A DNA stretch of 64,000 nucleotides from JAKOVR01 sp031415655 (GTDB taxonomy: Bacteria > Actinomycetota > Acidimicrobiia > Acidimicrobiales > Acidimicrobilacustridaceae), in contig JANOSD010000190.1 of NCBI GenBank assembly GCA_031415655.1, positions 1-64,000 on the forward strand, in the 5' to 3' direction. Below, piece after piece: positions 44,609 through 53,051 of this stretch. A program made the translations under genes and the position numbers. Every line of letters begins with the position of its first letter. Position 1 is the stretch's first letter. The notes below the pieces were generated by a model. That model was not told the origin of the DNA, ran no database searches, and worked only from the letters and a program-made list of their open reading frames with translations.

Positions 44609-46600
44609 TCACGATTCGTCGGTTACCAACTCTGCCCCATCGAACATGGCCGCCACACGTTCCGCCGTAGAGGAGGCAACATCGTTGGCATCTTCCAGGG
44701 CGGAGAGGTCCTCGTTGTCCAAACCCTCGGTGGGATCATCGGTGGCGTCGTCGGTGTCCGAGTCGGCGGCGATGGACGAACGAGTCCCATCAGATGCTGA
44801 CGACCCCGCGTCGGCGGCGCGTTCAGGAGCGGCTTCACCATCGACCACAACTTGCACACGGAGCGGCCGTCCGAAATGGGCAGTGAGCGCTTCCGACGCC
44901 ATCGGCACCACCTCGGCGCACCGGCGTTGTAGGTGACTGTTGGGAACCGCAAATACCACCACGCCATCGACTGCCTCACGCCAGTCGCCGGTGGAGAACC
45001 GGGAACGAGCCTTCTGCGCCAACGTGGGGGCCACCGTGTCGGCCCACGCCGAAGCGATGGCCTGCTGCGAGAGGGGGCTGTCGTTTCCACCACTCAACTC
45101 GACGGGTACCTGCAGCGCTTGATCGCCGGTTCTCGGCTCAGGGTGGGTGGACCCAAAGTCGGCGGGCTCAGAGTCGGCGGGCCCCGCAGCCTCGGGCCGT
45201 GCGGCGGCGGCCCCCGCGGCGGCGGGTTCGGGAGCGGACCGACCCGGCCGCGGAGGTGGACGACGACCCGACGACGGGCCACCACCTTGCGCCGATTCCG
45301 TCGACGGGTCAGCTATCGGACCCGGCGCCGGCGCCGCAGCTGGCGGGCGGCGATTCCCCAACGCTTGACGAGCCTGCGATGCGGGGCCGTCCGCCCCCCG
45401 CCCCGGTCGATCCGGTGGCGCCGGAGCCGATGTGGCCGGCGGAGGAACGTCCTGGGCGGCAGGGTCAACCGGCCGGCCGGTTGCCGTCGGAGATGGCGAA
45501 GCACCAACGCCGCGTTCGAGCCGTTCGATTCGAGCCGCAAGCCCCGACAGGGAATTGTCCAGATCGACACGGGTGAGTTTCACCAGCGCGATCTCCAGCG
45601 GGATCCTCGGATCAGGCGCATCGTTGATACCCATGAAGGCATCGCCGAGTGTTTCGATGGCCCGAGTGACGGCGCCAGCCCCAAGCCTTCGCGCCTGTTC
45701 GGTGACACGCTCGAGGTCGCGGTCCGACAGACGCTTGAGGTCGGCTTTCATCGCCGCGAGAAACACGTCGCGCAGACGGGAGATCAACTGTTCCCCGAGC
45801 AACCGTGGGCTTCGGCCCGAAGACACCGCAGCCTCGACGGCGATCAACGCCCGGCCCGTGTCCTGCTCGCACAACGCCTCGACCAACTCGTCGACCGCTT
45901 CGAAATCGTCGTCGACCCCGCCCGCCGCCGCAATCTGATCGAGCGCGCTGAGCGTGTCTCGCGCCGACCCGGCCCCCAGTCGCACCGCATGGGCGAGCCC
46001 TTCGGCATCGACATCGAGCCCAGCGTCGACCGCGATGGTCTCCACCAGCGACTGCAACTCCGCCGACGAAAGCAGGTGCACCTCGTAGTGCTGCGTGCGG
46101 CTCCTGATCGTGGGAAGAACGTTCTGCGGATCGGTGGTGGCGAGCACGAACACGACGTTGGGTGGCGGCTCCTCGAGCGTCTTGAGCAACGCGTTCGATG
46201 CCGCCTTCGAAAGCATGTGCACCTCGTCGAGGATGTACACCTTGTTGCGCCCGGGCGTACCGAGCGCGATCTTGCCGATCAGATCACGCACGTCTTCCAC
46301 CCCGTTGTTGGAGGCGGCGTCGAGTTCGTGCACATCGAACGACCGGCCGTGATCGATCGCCAGGCACGACTCACAAATCCCACACGGCTCGCCCTCCACG
46401 AGGTCGGGGCAGTTGAGCGCCTTGGCGAGGATGCGGGCGGTGGAGGTCTTGCCAGTGCCTCGCGGCCCGCTCAAAAGGTAGGCATGCCCCACACGGTCGT
46501 CACGAACGGCATTGCGCAGCGCAGTGACCAGATGATCCTGGCCCCGCACCTCGGCAAAGGTGCGAGGGCGGTAGCGGCGATACAGGGACTGGTAGGTCAT
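44609..46600 (-). CDS. dnaX: DNA polymerase III subunit gamma/tau
   Basis: The clamp-loader ATPase. 663 aa from the ATG at 46598-46600 (MTYQSLYRRYRPRTFAEVRG). Longer frames to 46654 would run into the SRP RNA gene, and MTYQSLYRRYRP is the family start. The P-loop is LLSGPRGTGKTS, the zinc module is CPDLVEGEPCGICESC, and Walker B / sensor-1 are VYILDEVHMLSKAASNALLK and FVLATTDPQNVLPTIRSRTQ. About 365-500 is a Pro/Ala/Gly-rich disordered linker. The remaining C-terminal tau-like domain includes VVVFAVPNSHLQRRCAEVVP. The weak ribosome site suggests coupling or leader control. It begins the dnaX-ybaB-recR series. Confidence 0.95.
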   Translation of the reverse strand: MTYQSLYRRYRPRTFAEVRGQDHLVTALRNAVRDDRVGHAYLLSGPRGTGKTSTARILAKALNCPDLVEGEPCGICESCLAIDHGRSFDVHELDAASNNGVEDVRDLIGKIALGTPGRNKVYILDEVHMLSKAASNALLKTLEEPPPNVVFVLATTDPQNVLPTIRSRTQHYEVHLLSSAELQSLVETIAVDAGLDVDAEGLAHAVRLGAGSARDTLSALDQIAAAGGVDDDFEAVDELVEALCEQDTGRALIAVEAAVSSGRSPRLLGEQLISRLRDVFLAAMKADLKRLSDRDLERVTEQARRLGAGAVTRAIETLGDAFMGINDAPDPRIPLEIALVKLTRVDLDNSLSGLAARIERLERGVGASPSPTATGRPVDPAAQDVPPPATSAPAPPDRPGRGADGPASQARQALGNRRPPAAAPAPGPIADPSTESAQGGGPSSGRRPPPRPGRSAPEPAAAGAAAARPEAAGPADSEPADFGSTHPEPRTGDQALQVPVELSGGNDSPLSQQAIASAWADTVAPTLAQKARSRFSTGDWREAVDGVVVFAVPNSHLQRRCAEVVPMASEALTAHFGRPLRVQVVVDGEAAPERAADAGSSASDGTRSSIAADSDTDDATDDPTEGLDNEDLSALEDANDVASSTAERVAAMFDGAELVTDES

Positions 46601-46648
46601 CGACAGCGACGATACCCGCCCAACCCCGCCGAGGAAACGGCGAAGGGC

Positions 46649-46776
46649 CGGCACCCCATGTGATGGTCAGGCGGTCTGCGGCACATCGGACGATCCGCTG
46701 AGAGCTGCTGCCTTCCGGCCCTGACTCGGTTCACGGAATCCAATTGCACAGGACCCAACCATCACATGCGGTGTCG
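46649..46776 (-). ncRNA. ffs: signal recognition particle RNA (4.5S/bacterial small type)
   Basis: On the minus strand the conserved SRP Alu-less core is seen: GTGAACCGAGTCAGGGCCGG, then AAGGCAGCAGC, the asymmetric-loop and tetraloop region bound by Ffh. The two ends pair: ATGTGATGGT near the 5' end with ACCATCACAT near the 3' end, extended outward by several pairs and one mismatch, which fixes the limits to within about five bases. The position just upstream of dnaX is common in actinobacteria. The 3' end of the RNA gene lies about 50 bp before the dnaX start. Confidence 0.93.
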
Positions 46777-46840
46777 GCCCAGGTGGCACGATAGCCTGTC
46801 GACTCCTGATCGCCACCACGTGGGTCGGGGACATCAACCC

Positions 46841-46928
46841 GGAGGGTTGCGAGAGCGGCCGAATCGGCACGCTTGGAAAGCGTGTGTGGGGAAACTCACC
46901 GTGGGTTCGAATCCCACACCCTCCGCCA
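46841..46928 (+). tRNA. tRNA-Ser(GGA), with encoded CCA
   Basis: The class II fold is complete: acceptor GGAGGGT pairs with ACCCTCC, an anticodon stem-loop CACGC-TTGGAAA-GCGTG with anticodon GGA, a long variable arm (TGTGGGGAAACTCACC) typical of serine tRNA, and a T arm GTGGG-TTCGAAT-CCCAC. Discriminator G and the CCA end are encoded at 46925-46928. It reads UCC and, by wobble, UCU. It is divergent from ffs/dnaX and is followed by a duplicated flank. Confidence 0.96.
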
Positions 46929-46941
46929 AACCTCTCGCGGT

Positions 46942-47116
46942 CTCGCAAGCCTGCTCGGCCGGGAGTGCCGCATCAAGTTCCGCTCCGCTCGGGGCGTTCA
47001 AGGCCACGCAGGCCAAGGCCTGCGGGCGCGAATCGACGGCAGGGTTTGAAACACATCCCACTCGGCCCGCCAGGAAATCCCTGACCTCGCAAGCCTGCTC
47101 GGCCGGGAGTGCCGCA
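46942..47116. repeat. 31-bp direct repeat downstream of tRNA-Ser (att-like duplication)
   Basis: Two identical 31-bp copies lie at 46942-46972 and 47086-47116, a spacing of 144 bp. Upstream of the second copy a degenerate version of the tRNA T-arm and 3' flank can be read (GGGTTTGAA near 47042, against GGGTTCGAA in the tRNA). I infer a tandem duplication of the tRNA 3' end and its flank, which could be a scar of integration and excision at a tRNA site. No integrase is present. Confidence 0.75.
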
Positions 47117-47137
47117 ACCTACGAACAAGACCGTGGC

Positions 47138-48404
47138 TCACACGTCCCACGCGGCGAGGAGATCCTCCGGGCCCAAGGCAGCGGCAATACCCGTCGCCTT
47201 CACGCCAGCACGAGCTACCGCCACGATCGGCGTGTCGGCCGAGGCCCCCGGCACCTGCACGAGGCCGGCCCGCAGCGTGGCGATATCTCTCTCCCCCAAT
47301 GGTTGACGGTCGAGCCACTTGATCGACCCTGCATACACAATGCGGGATGCCGTCGGTCCGCCGTCCGCACCGATGACGTCGATTTCCGGGTCATTCGTCC
47401 TCGTCCAGAAGCCGCCGACCATCCCCGCGTCGAGGCTCGGCACAGGCGGGCGGCGCATCAACGCTTCGCGCACCAGTGGCTCGATTGCCCGGCCGCGCCA
47501 AGTGGTCCAATCCCGTTCGACCCGCTCGATCACACGATCCCCACGACCGCGCTCGATTTCGGCCATGTGGGAGCCGATGAATCGAAGCCAGAACCGCAGC
47601 GACGGGTCGGCGACCCGATATCGAGCCTCTTTGCTGGGCCGAGTGGAGAGCGGTGTGTCACGGACAACGATTCCGGTTGTGGTCAGAACGTGCAACGACC
47701 GTGTCAGGGACGTGGCCTGCAAGCCACCCGCCGCTCGCGCAATGTTGGAGAAGGTGCGCTCGCCTGCGCCGATCTGGCGCAATACGAGAGAAGCCTGGGC
47801 TTCGTCGGGAAACTCCGCCGCAAGCGAACGCTCGCCACTCACGATCAAGGCAGAGGTCGGGTCGCGCAGCGATCGGCGGAGAAAGGCTCGCAGGGACCGC
47901 CCCCGGGCCCAGTCCGAACAGAGAAGCGGCATCCCACCCGTAACCAGCGCAGCGTCGAAGGCTTCAGCAGCTCCGGCAGCACCGACGATGGAGCCCACCT
48001 CGACGGGAGTGAGTGGGGGTATGACGACCTCGGCACCTCGCTGGAAGAAGGCCCGGCCGTGGGTGTTCAACGCCTCCATCATGGCAAGGTCCGAACCCAC
48101 CAGGATCAGCAGCACGGGGCGACGAGAGAGCAATCGGTCCCACTGCTTTTGAAAGATGGCCTCGACGGTTGCGTTGGCCGCCACGAGATACGGGAACTCG
48201 TCGATCACGACGACGGCGGGACCATGGCCGGTGAGCGCGGTATCGAGCAGTCGGAGCGTCGCATCCCACCCGGGGGCATTGACTCCGGCGAACAGCTCCC
48301 GACCGGGAAGATCAGAGCCGAGGACTTCCTCCCCGAAGAGAAATGTCTCACCGCTTTCCTGTTGTCAAGCGGTGAAGAAGACGGACGGACGCCGCTCGGG
48401 GTGC
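47138..48404 (-). pseudogene. AAA-type ATPase (archaeal-ATPase/DUF234-like), 5'-truncated and interrupted
   Basis: The reading frame from 48208 encodes the later part of a P-loop ATPase with VVVIDEFPYL as Walker B, then a winged-helix-like LVLRQIGAGERTFSNIARAA and the DUF234-type C-terminus (RYRVADPSLRFWLRFI, ... IDVIGADGG). Homologous sequence continues upstream in the same frame (ETFLFGEEVLGSDLPG, and before it PSVFFTA, a TGA stop at 48365-48367, and QQES). The N-terminal ~50 residues with the Walker A loop are missing, replaced by the end of the neighbouring lipoprotein gene. A shortened protein starting at GTG 48208 could be made but would lack the P-loop. These ATPases often travel with accessory DNA. 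It follows the tRNA flank duplication. Confidence 0.75.
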
Positions 48405-48407
48405 TCC

Positions 48408-49913
48408 TCAGCCGACGGCCACCCGGTACAGGGCGTTGTCGGTGGTTGAGGTGACGTAGAGGGCCTTCTCGGCGGCGGAATAGGTCATGCCGCCGAGACC
48501 AGTACGCCCGGTGCGGATCGTGCGGACGACCTGGAGGTCGCTCCAGCGAAGTTCGATGATGTTGCCGGAACGATGGTCGGCCACGAACAGACTGGTCTCG
48601 CTGGCGGCGAGGCCCGAAGGCTGCTCGACCGTGCCCTTGGGGACGACCTCGGTTGGCGTGGTCCCGTACACGTACGCGTACTCACCAAGGGTTTCCTGTG
48701 GGCGGATCCAGCGCTCGCCAGCTTGGGCAATCAGGGCGGGTTTCCCGGCTCGAGCAATCCATGCATCGATCACCTCGGGCGAGTCTCCGTCCCCTGGGCC
48801 GTTCTCCACACTGCTCCAGTCCATGACCCCGGGACCGTGCTCGTTGCGGGTGGCAGCGCCCGCGTGCCACGGCCCCGCAAGCACCTCCGTGCGGCCCTGC
48901 GTGCGACGGAACCGGCGCACGACCCCGGCTCCGGTGTCGGAGTAGACGATGTCGTCGCCCCGCACAATGATCCCGGACGGCACGTCGTCGAGCCTCTTGA
49001 ACGGAGCGTCGATGTAGCGGTGGTGGACGCCGTCGCCGTGGAACCCGTTGCCTTCTTGATGATCGCGGTTGAAGTCGACCATCGCCACGTGACCCTTGCC
49101 GCTGCACATGTTGCCTGCCTCACGCGTTCCACAGCCGTCGAGGACAAAGAACACGTTGTCACCGGCGCTCGCGATGCCCATGGAAAGCGGATCGCCGTGG
49201 AGCATGTCGAGATGGCTGCCCTCGCGGGGCCAAATGCACTTGCGGACCTCGACGGACCAATTCTCACTCGGGCACTGATCCTCAGGAACGTCGTCGGGTG
49301 GATCGTGGCCGTAGCCGGGCTGAGGCCAGTCGTCGAGGTACTTCTTGCTCTGGCCAGCGAGACCGTAGGTGTCGGAGGCGAACAACGTCGGACCCATGAA
49401 GTTGTTGCCCTTGAAATAGACGTTGCGCTCCGGGTTGATTTTGAATTCGAGGTCTCGCACTTCGTTGTTGGAGTTGTTGGCCACTGCGAAACGTGTGCCG
49501 TCGTCGACAAAGGCCAATCCCGACGGGCGGGCCACGAAGTGCTCAGCGAACGCATCCGTCACCGTCCGCACCGATGCCGTTGCCCCGGCGAGGGTGAGAA
49601 TCGTGATGGAGTCGTTGCCACTGTTGGTTACCCACACGGATCCGTCGCCGGGACGGATGGCGACAGCCATGGGCCGGTTGAGACTTTCGTCGATAACCAG
49701 GGACACGCCATTGGCATCAGGCGGCCCGATCGTTTTGACGACCATTGATCCCGGAACGGTGCCCGCAGCAACTGCGGGCGACGTCGTCGACGATGGCGAT
49801 GACGATGACGGGCCCGACGACGATGGCGACGTCGTGCAGCCGATGATCGTCGCCGCCAGCGCCGCGACCACAACTCCCGTGTTCCCCGCCCAGCCGCAGC
49901 GCACCTTTTTCAT
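48408..49913 (-). CDS. lipoprotein with beta-propeller (NHL/SMP-30-like) features
   Basis: 501 aa from the ATG at 49911-49913, preceded by AAGGA. The signal peptide ends with ATIIGC, a good lipobox, followed by a Ser/Thr/Pro-rich linker. The body shows repeated strands with the pattern PxAVAIRPGDGSVWVTNSGN, RPSGLAFVDDGTRFAVANNS, VPSGIIVRGDDIVYSDTGAG, QPSGLAASETSLFVADHRSG and GGMTYSAAEKALYVTSTTDN. These look like blades of a propeller with P-S-G-L/I turns. A long insert (about 180-290) with several cysteines may be disulfide-bonded. It could be a surface sugar- or ligand-binding protein or an enzyme of the SMP-30 type; no catalytic residues were identified. Confidence 0.7.
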   Translation of the reverse strand: MKKVRCGWAGNTGVVVAALAATIIGCTTSPSSSGPSSSSPSSTTSPAVAAGTVPGSMVVKTIGPPDANGVSLVIDESLNRPMAVAIRPGDGSVWVTNSGNDSITILTLAGATASVRTVTDAFAEHFVARPSGLAFVDDGTRFAVANNSNNEVRDLEFKINPERNVYFKGNNFMGPTLFASDTYGLAGQSKKYLDDWPQPGYGHDPPDDVPEDQCPSENWSVEVRKCIWPREGSHLDMLHGDPLSMGIASAGDNVFFVLDGCGTREAGNMCSGKGHVAMVDFNRDHQEGNGFHGDGVHHRYIDAPFKRLDDVPSGIIVRGDDIVYSDTGAGVVRRFRRTQGRTEVLAGPWHAGAATRNEHGPGVMDWSSVENGPGDGDSPEVIDAWIARAGKPALIAQAGERWIRPQETLGEYAYVYGTTPTEVVPKGTVEQPSGLAASETSLFVADHRSGNIIELRWSDLQVVRTIRTGRTGLGGMTYSAAEKALYVTSTTDNALYRVAVG

Positions 49914-50561
49914 TGGTCCTTGCGCTTGCAATTTCCCCTCCTCATCAACGGGTCCGATCACGATATCGCGCCCCGCGGCGCGAGCTCAGAAGCTGATGCG
50001 CACTCGCAGGACGGGCAGGCTAGGAGCGTGTCTCAGTAACGCTTCGAGAAGCGGATTCCGAGCCACGGTTCGAACTCTCGCAAGGACGCGACGTCGAAAG
50101 CCCCCTTTTTTGGGCGGTGAGACGGAGGACGCCGCGAGATTCGAAGCTGGCCGGAAGACGCCGAATGGTTACTGGGACAGGCTCCTGAGCGTGTCGGGCA
50201 GGGCCGGCCAGTAGCGACTCGGACCGCGTGATCTGGTGGCGTGGGGCCACACCCTTGATGTCCTTGATGTCGGTTCTGCCATTGACGGTGATGTCGACGA
50301 TCACGGTCGGCTCGGCGGTGCCGCGGGTTCACCGAACGAGATCGACCCGTACCTTTGGTGTCCGGCACCGTGATGCACCCCGCGAACCGCGAACCGCGTG
50401 CCGACGTCGTCGAAGGCGAACGACGCTCGAGCGGTTGGCGGTCCTCCTCCCACAACGACGGCGACCCGGTGATAGGTCACCCGGAGGTTCCCGTCTGCGT
50501 TTCCGACGCCGTGAAGCACAGGATGCCACGTTCTCCGCGGCCCATTTGATCGGTGTCTCGC
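49914..50561. other. gene-poor intergenic region, possible relics
   Basis: 648 bp between the starts of the leftward lipoprotein and the stop of the next leftward gene. Short frames on both strands (for example 50301-50519 on the minus strand) have no recognisable relatives. A stretch around 50060-50080 resembles a tRNA T-loop but no tRNA can be built around it. I see no promoter or RNA that can be named. Composition suggests degraded coding DNA, but its origin is not identifiable. Confidence 0.4.
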
Positions 50562-51791
50562 TCAACCCCGACGACGTTTCCCGAAAACACGTGGGTTGCC
50601 GGCGACTTCGTGGTATAGGATGGCCATCCGAGCGGCCGCGCCGCAGATGTGGAGGTGGGCGTCGAAGAATGCTCGGGCGCGCTCGACCCGCGCCTGTGCT
50701 GACTCGGGGTGGTCGAAACAGTCGACAATCGCCGCAGCCAACGCCGTTGCATTGGAGGGGTCGACGAACAGTGCCTCGACCCCGTCCTGGAGCATCCCCG
50801 AGTCGAGTTGAAAACGCGGCATCACCACCGGCGTCCCGGTGGCAAACGCCTCCGCAGCAGCGGCCGGACCGCCCTCACTACGCGACGACTGCACGAACAC
50901 CGACGCCATTTGTAGCAACGTGTTCACGTCGTCGCGATGGCCGAGGAACGACACCGAGTCGGCAATACCCAGCCGTTCCGCCTGTCGTCGCAGTTCCGTC
51001 GCCATCCCATCGTCGCGGCCGGCGATCAGTAGCCGAAGGCGCGCTCGGTCGGTGGCAAGGATCGCCCACGCGTCGAGTAGCCAGTCCATGCCCTTCACCT
51101 CGTGCAAACGCCCCACCGCCAGCACGGCCTGCGCATCGGGTCCGAGGCCCAATCCCGCGCGAAGGCCTTGACGGGACGCTGAGGTGACAGGCTCCGGGTC
51201 CGGCCGGCCCCGGCCGTATTCGATGGCGACGACCTGCTTGGGCCCCAGCCGAAGAGCGAGTCGGTTTACCTCGGCCGCGGTCGGGCTCGTCGCGTGCCAG
51301 CGATCCGTGAGGTACCGACCCGACGATCGGATCGCCCACGCAACCAATCGATCGCGACGGCGGAGAACTGCGCCGGAATCGAAGAACCCTCGCGGATAGT
51401 CGACGTAGGTAAACGTATCGATGAACGACGACACCACTGGCCGGCGAGTGATCAGGCCGGTGAGTCGACCAATCAGATCGGCGAACGGCATCGCAGTCAC
51501 CAGCACATCGATTTCCTCTCGCACCACGATCGATCGCAGTTCCCGAATCCATGCCCCCCGGGAGCCACCATGGAGCACCCGTACGTCGACACCCTGGGTT
51601 CGAGCCCGTTGGATCACCTCGTCAGGATGACGCTCGAGCACGACAACGAGCGGTTGCACACCGTGGCGGGGAAGCTCCTCGGCCAATGCCAACGTGGATA
51701 TCTGGGCTCCGTCCGGGGCCAGGTTTCCGAGGACAAAACAACACCGGAGCAACGGCACCAGTTGTCCGGGTTCGGATGTCACGTCGGGCAT
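50562..51791 (-). CDS. family 4 glycosyltransferase
   Basis: 409 aa from the ATG at 51789-51791; longer forms are low quality and cross the divergent nhaA start. GT-B fold with the GT4 pattern: N-terminal LLRCCFVLGNLAPDGAQIST and ELPRHGVQPLVVVLERHP, then a mid-protein AVGRLHEVKGMDWLLDAWAI (the lysine of the conserved GRL-x-x-x-K region), LRLLIAGRDDG, VSFLGHRDDVNTLLQMA, FVQSSRSEGGPAAAAEAFAT (the E-G-G and E-A motif for the nucleotide-sugar) and GVEALFVDPSNATALAAAI. Donor and acceptor are unknown. It is divergent from nhaA with a 12-bp gap, so promoters must overlap coding DNA. It is 7 kb from the nonulosonic-acid genes, so a link is only possible. Confidence 0.85.
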   Translation of the reverse strand: MPDVTSEPGQLVPLLRCCFVLGNLAPDGAQISTLALAEELPRHGVQPLVVVLERHPDEVIQRARTQGVDVRVLHGGSRGAWIRELRSIVVREEIDVLVTAMPFADLIGRLTGLITRRPVVSSFIDTFTYVDYPRGFFDSGAVLRRRDRLVAWAIRSSGRYLTDRWHATSPTAAEVNRLALRLGPKQVVAIEYGRGRPDPEPVTSASRQGLRAGLGLGPDAQAVLAVGRLHEVKGMDWLLDAWAILATDRARLRLLIAGRDDGMATELRRQAERLGIADSVSFLGHRDDVNTLLQMASVFVQSSRSEGGPAAAAEAFATGTPVVMPRFQLDSGMLQDGVEALFVDPSNATALAAAIVDCFDHPESAQARVERARAFFDAHLHICGAAARMAILYHEVAGNPRVFGKRRRG

Positions 51792-51803
51792 ACTCGCAGC
51801 ACC

Positions 51804-53051
51804 ATGCGGTCCACACGCGCTATCCGGGAGTTTCTGGCCACCGAAGCCGCTGGCGGCATCGCCCTGATGGCCGCCACCGCGATCGCCCTCATGCTGGCCA
51901 ATTCCCCGTTGCACGACGGCTACGAGCGACTCCTCGGAAGTGAGGTGGCTGGACTCTCCACCCACACGCTGGTGGAGAAGGGTCTCATGTCGATCTTCTT
52001 TTTCGTGGTCGGGCTTGAGATCAAACGAGAGGTCGTCGATGGCGAACTGCGCTCGATGCGCACCGCCTTACTGCCGGTGTGTTGTGCCGTCGGCGGAGCG
52101 GTGGTGCCGGCGCTCATCTATCTCGCAATCACCTCCGGGACAGCAGCCCAATCGGGCTGGGGGATCCCGATGGCCACCGACATTGCCTTCGCCGTTGGGG
52201 TGATGGCACTGCTCGGCACCCGCGCCCCCACCAGTCTCAAGGTGTTCGTGTTGGCCTTGGCCGTGGCCGACGACCTCATCGCCATCGCCGTGATCGCCGT
52301 CTTCTACAGCAGCGGCGTGAGCCTCATCGCACTGGTCGCGGCCGCCTCAGGCATGGCCGGCATCGTGGTGCTCCGCCGGTTCCATGTGCACCACCCGCTC
52401 CCCTTCGTGGCCATCGGGATCGGGGTCTACTCCGCCACCGCCGTCTCGGGGGTCAGCCCCACCATCGCCGCCGTCGGCCTCGCCTTTGCCATACCCGCCC
52501 GTTCCCACATTGCCGGCGAGGACCCCAAACCGGAAGATGCCGCCGACATCGATCCGCCGGCGATGGCCGAACGCCTCGAACACCTACTTCACCCCTATGT
52601 GGCCTTTCTGGTGATGCCGCTGTTCGCCCTTGCCAACGCCGGGGTGCGTATCTCCGCCGACGCCCTCGCCACCCCCGAAGCGCAGCGGGCAGCGCTCGGC
52701 ATCGTGGTGGGCCTTGTGGTCGGAAAGCTCGTGGGCATCGTGGGAACCGCCGCCCTTCTCGTCGGCTTACAGCGAGCCGACCTGCCTGACGACACGTCGT
52801 GGACACAGTTCGTGGGCGCCTCCGCCCTCGCCGGCATTGGCTTCACGGTGTCGTTGTTCGTGGCCAGCCTGTCGTTCCCCGGCGGGGGGTCATTGGACGC
52901 CAGCCTCGGCACGGCGGCGCGCCTCGGCATCCTCGCCGGGTCCGCCATCGCCGCTGTGGTCGGTTCCGCGGTCCTGCTCGTTACTGGGCGAGGAGCGCTG
53001 CGCCGCCCACGTCGAGCAGATGCCGTGCCAGGTCAGCACCGATTCGGGTGA
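51804..53051 (+). CDS. nhaA: Na+/H+ antiporter NhaA
   Basis: NhaA exports Na+ in exchange for two protons, for pH and sodium homeostasis. 415 aa from the ATG at 51804; upstream extension runs into the divergent GT4 gene. About twelve helices are predicted. Landmarks: SIFFFVVGLEIKREVVDGEL, GWGIPMATDIAFAVGVMALL, the ion-site LALAVADDLIAIAVIAVFY (paired aspartates equivalent to D163/D164 of the E. coli protein), the loop HIAGEDPKPEDAADI, and the late region VGKLVGIVGTAALL and FTVSLFVASLSF. A somewhat longer C-terminus overlaps the 3' end of the convergent hemC by 71 bp. Confidence 0.94.
   Translation: MRSTRAIREFLATEAAGGIALMAATAIALMLANSPLHDGYERLLGSEVAGLSTHTLVEKGLMSIFFFVVGLEIKREVVDGELRSMRTALLPVCCAVGGAVVPALIYLAITSGTAAQSGWGIPMATDIAFAVGVMALLGTRAPTSLKVFVLALAVADDLIAIAVIAVFYSSGVSLIALVAAASGMAGIVVLRRFHVHHPLPFVAIGIGVYSATAVSGVSPTIAAVGLAFAIPARSHIAGEDPKPEDAADIDPPAMAERLEHLLHPYVAFLVMPLFALANAGVRISADALATPEAQRAALGIVVGLVVGKLVGIVGTAALLVGLQRADLPDDTSWTQFVGASALAGIGFTVSLFVASLSFPGGGSLDASLGTAARLGILAGSAIAAVVGSAVLLVTGRGALRRPRRADAVPGQHRFG

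Noticed and set aside
44933..46663. A 576-codon frame on the + strand opposite dnaX
   Set aside because: Antisense to strongly conserved dnaX motifs; the product is Arg-rich and matches nothing.
48365..48367. TGA in the ATPase as a selenocysteine codon
   Set aside because: The gene also lacks its P-loop-containing 5' end, no SECIS-like hairpin was noticed, and homologues do not use a catalytic Cys there; a simple stop is the better explanation.
46766..48454. A 562-codon + strand frame running through tRNA-Ser and the ATPase
   Set aside because: It crosses a tRNA and its duplicated flank and is antisense to a recognisable ATPase; not a gene.
50040..50110. Possible tRNA suggested by GGTTCGAAC
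   Set aside because: The flanking bases do not form a T stem, and no acceptor or anticodon stem can be drawn.
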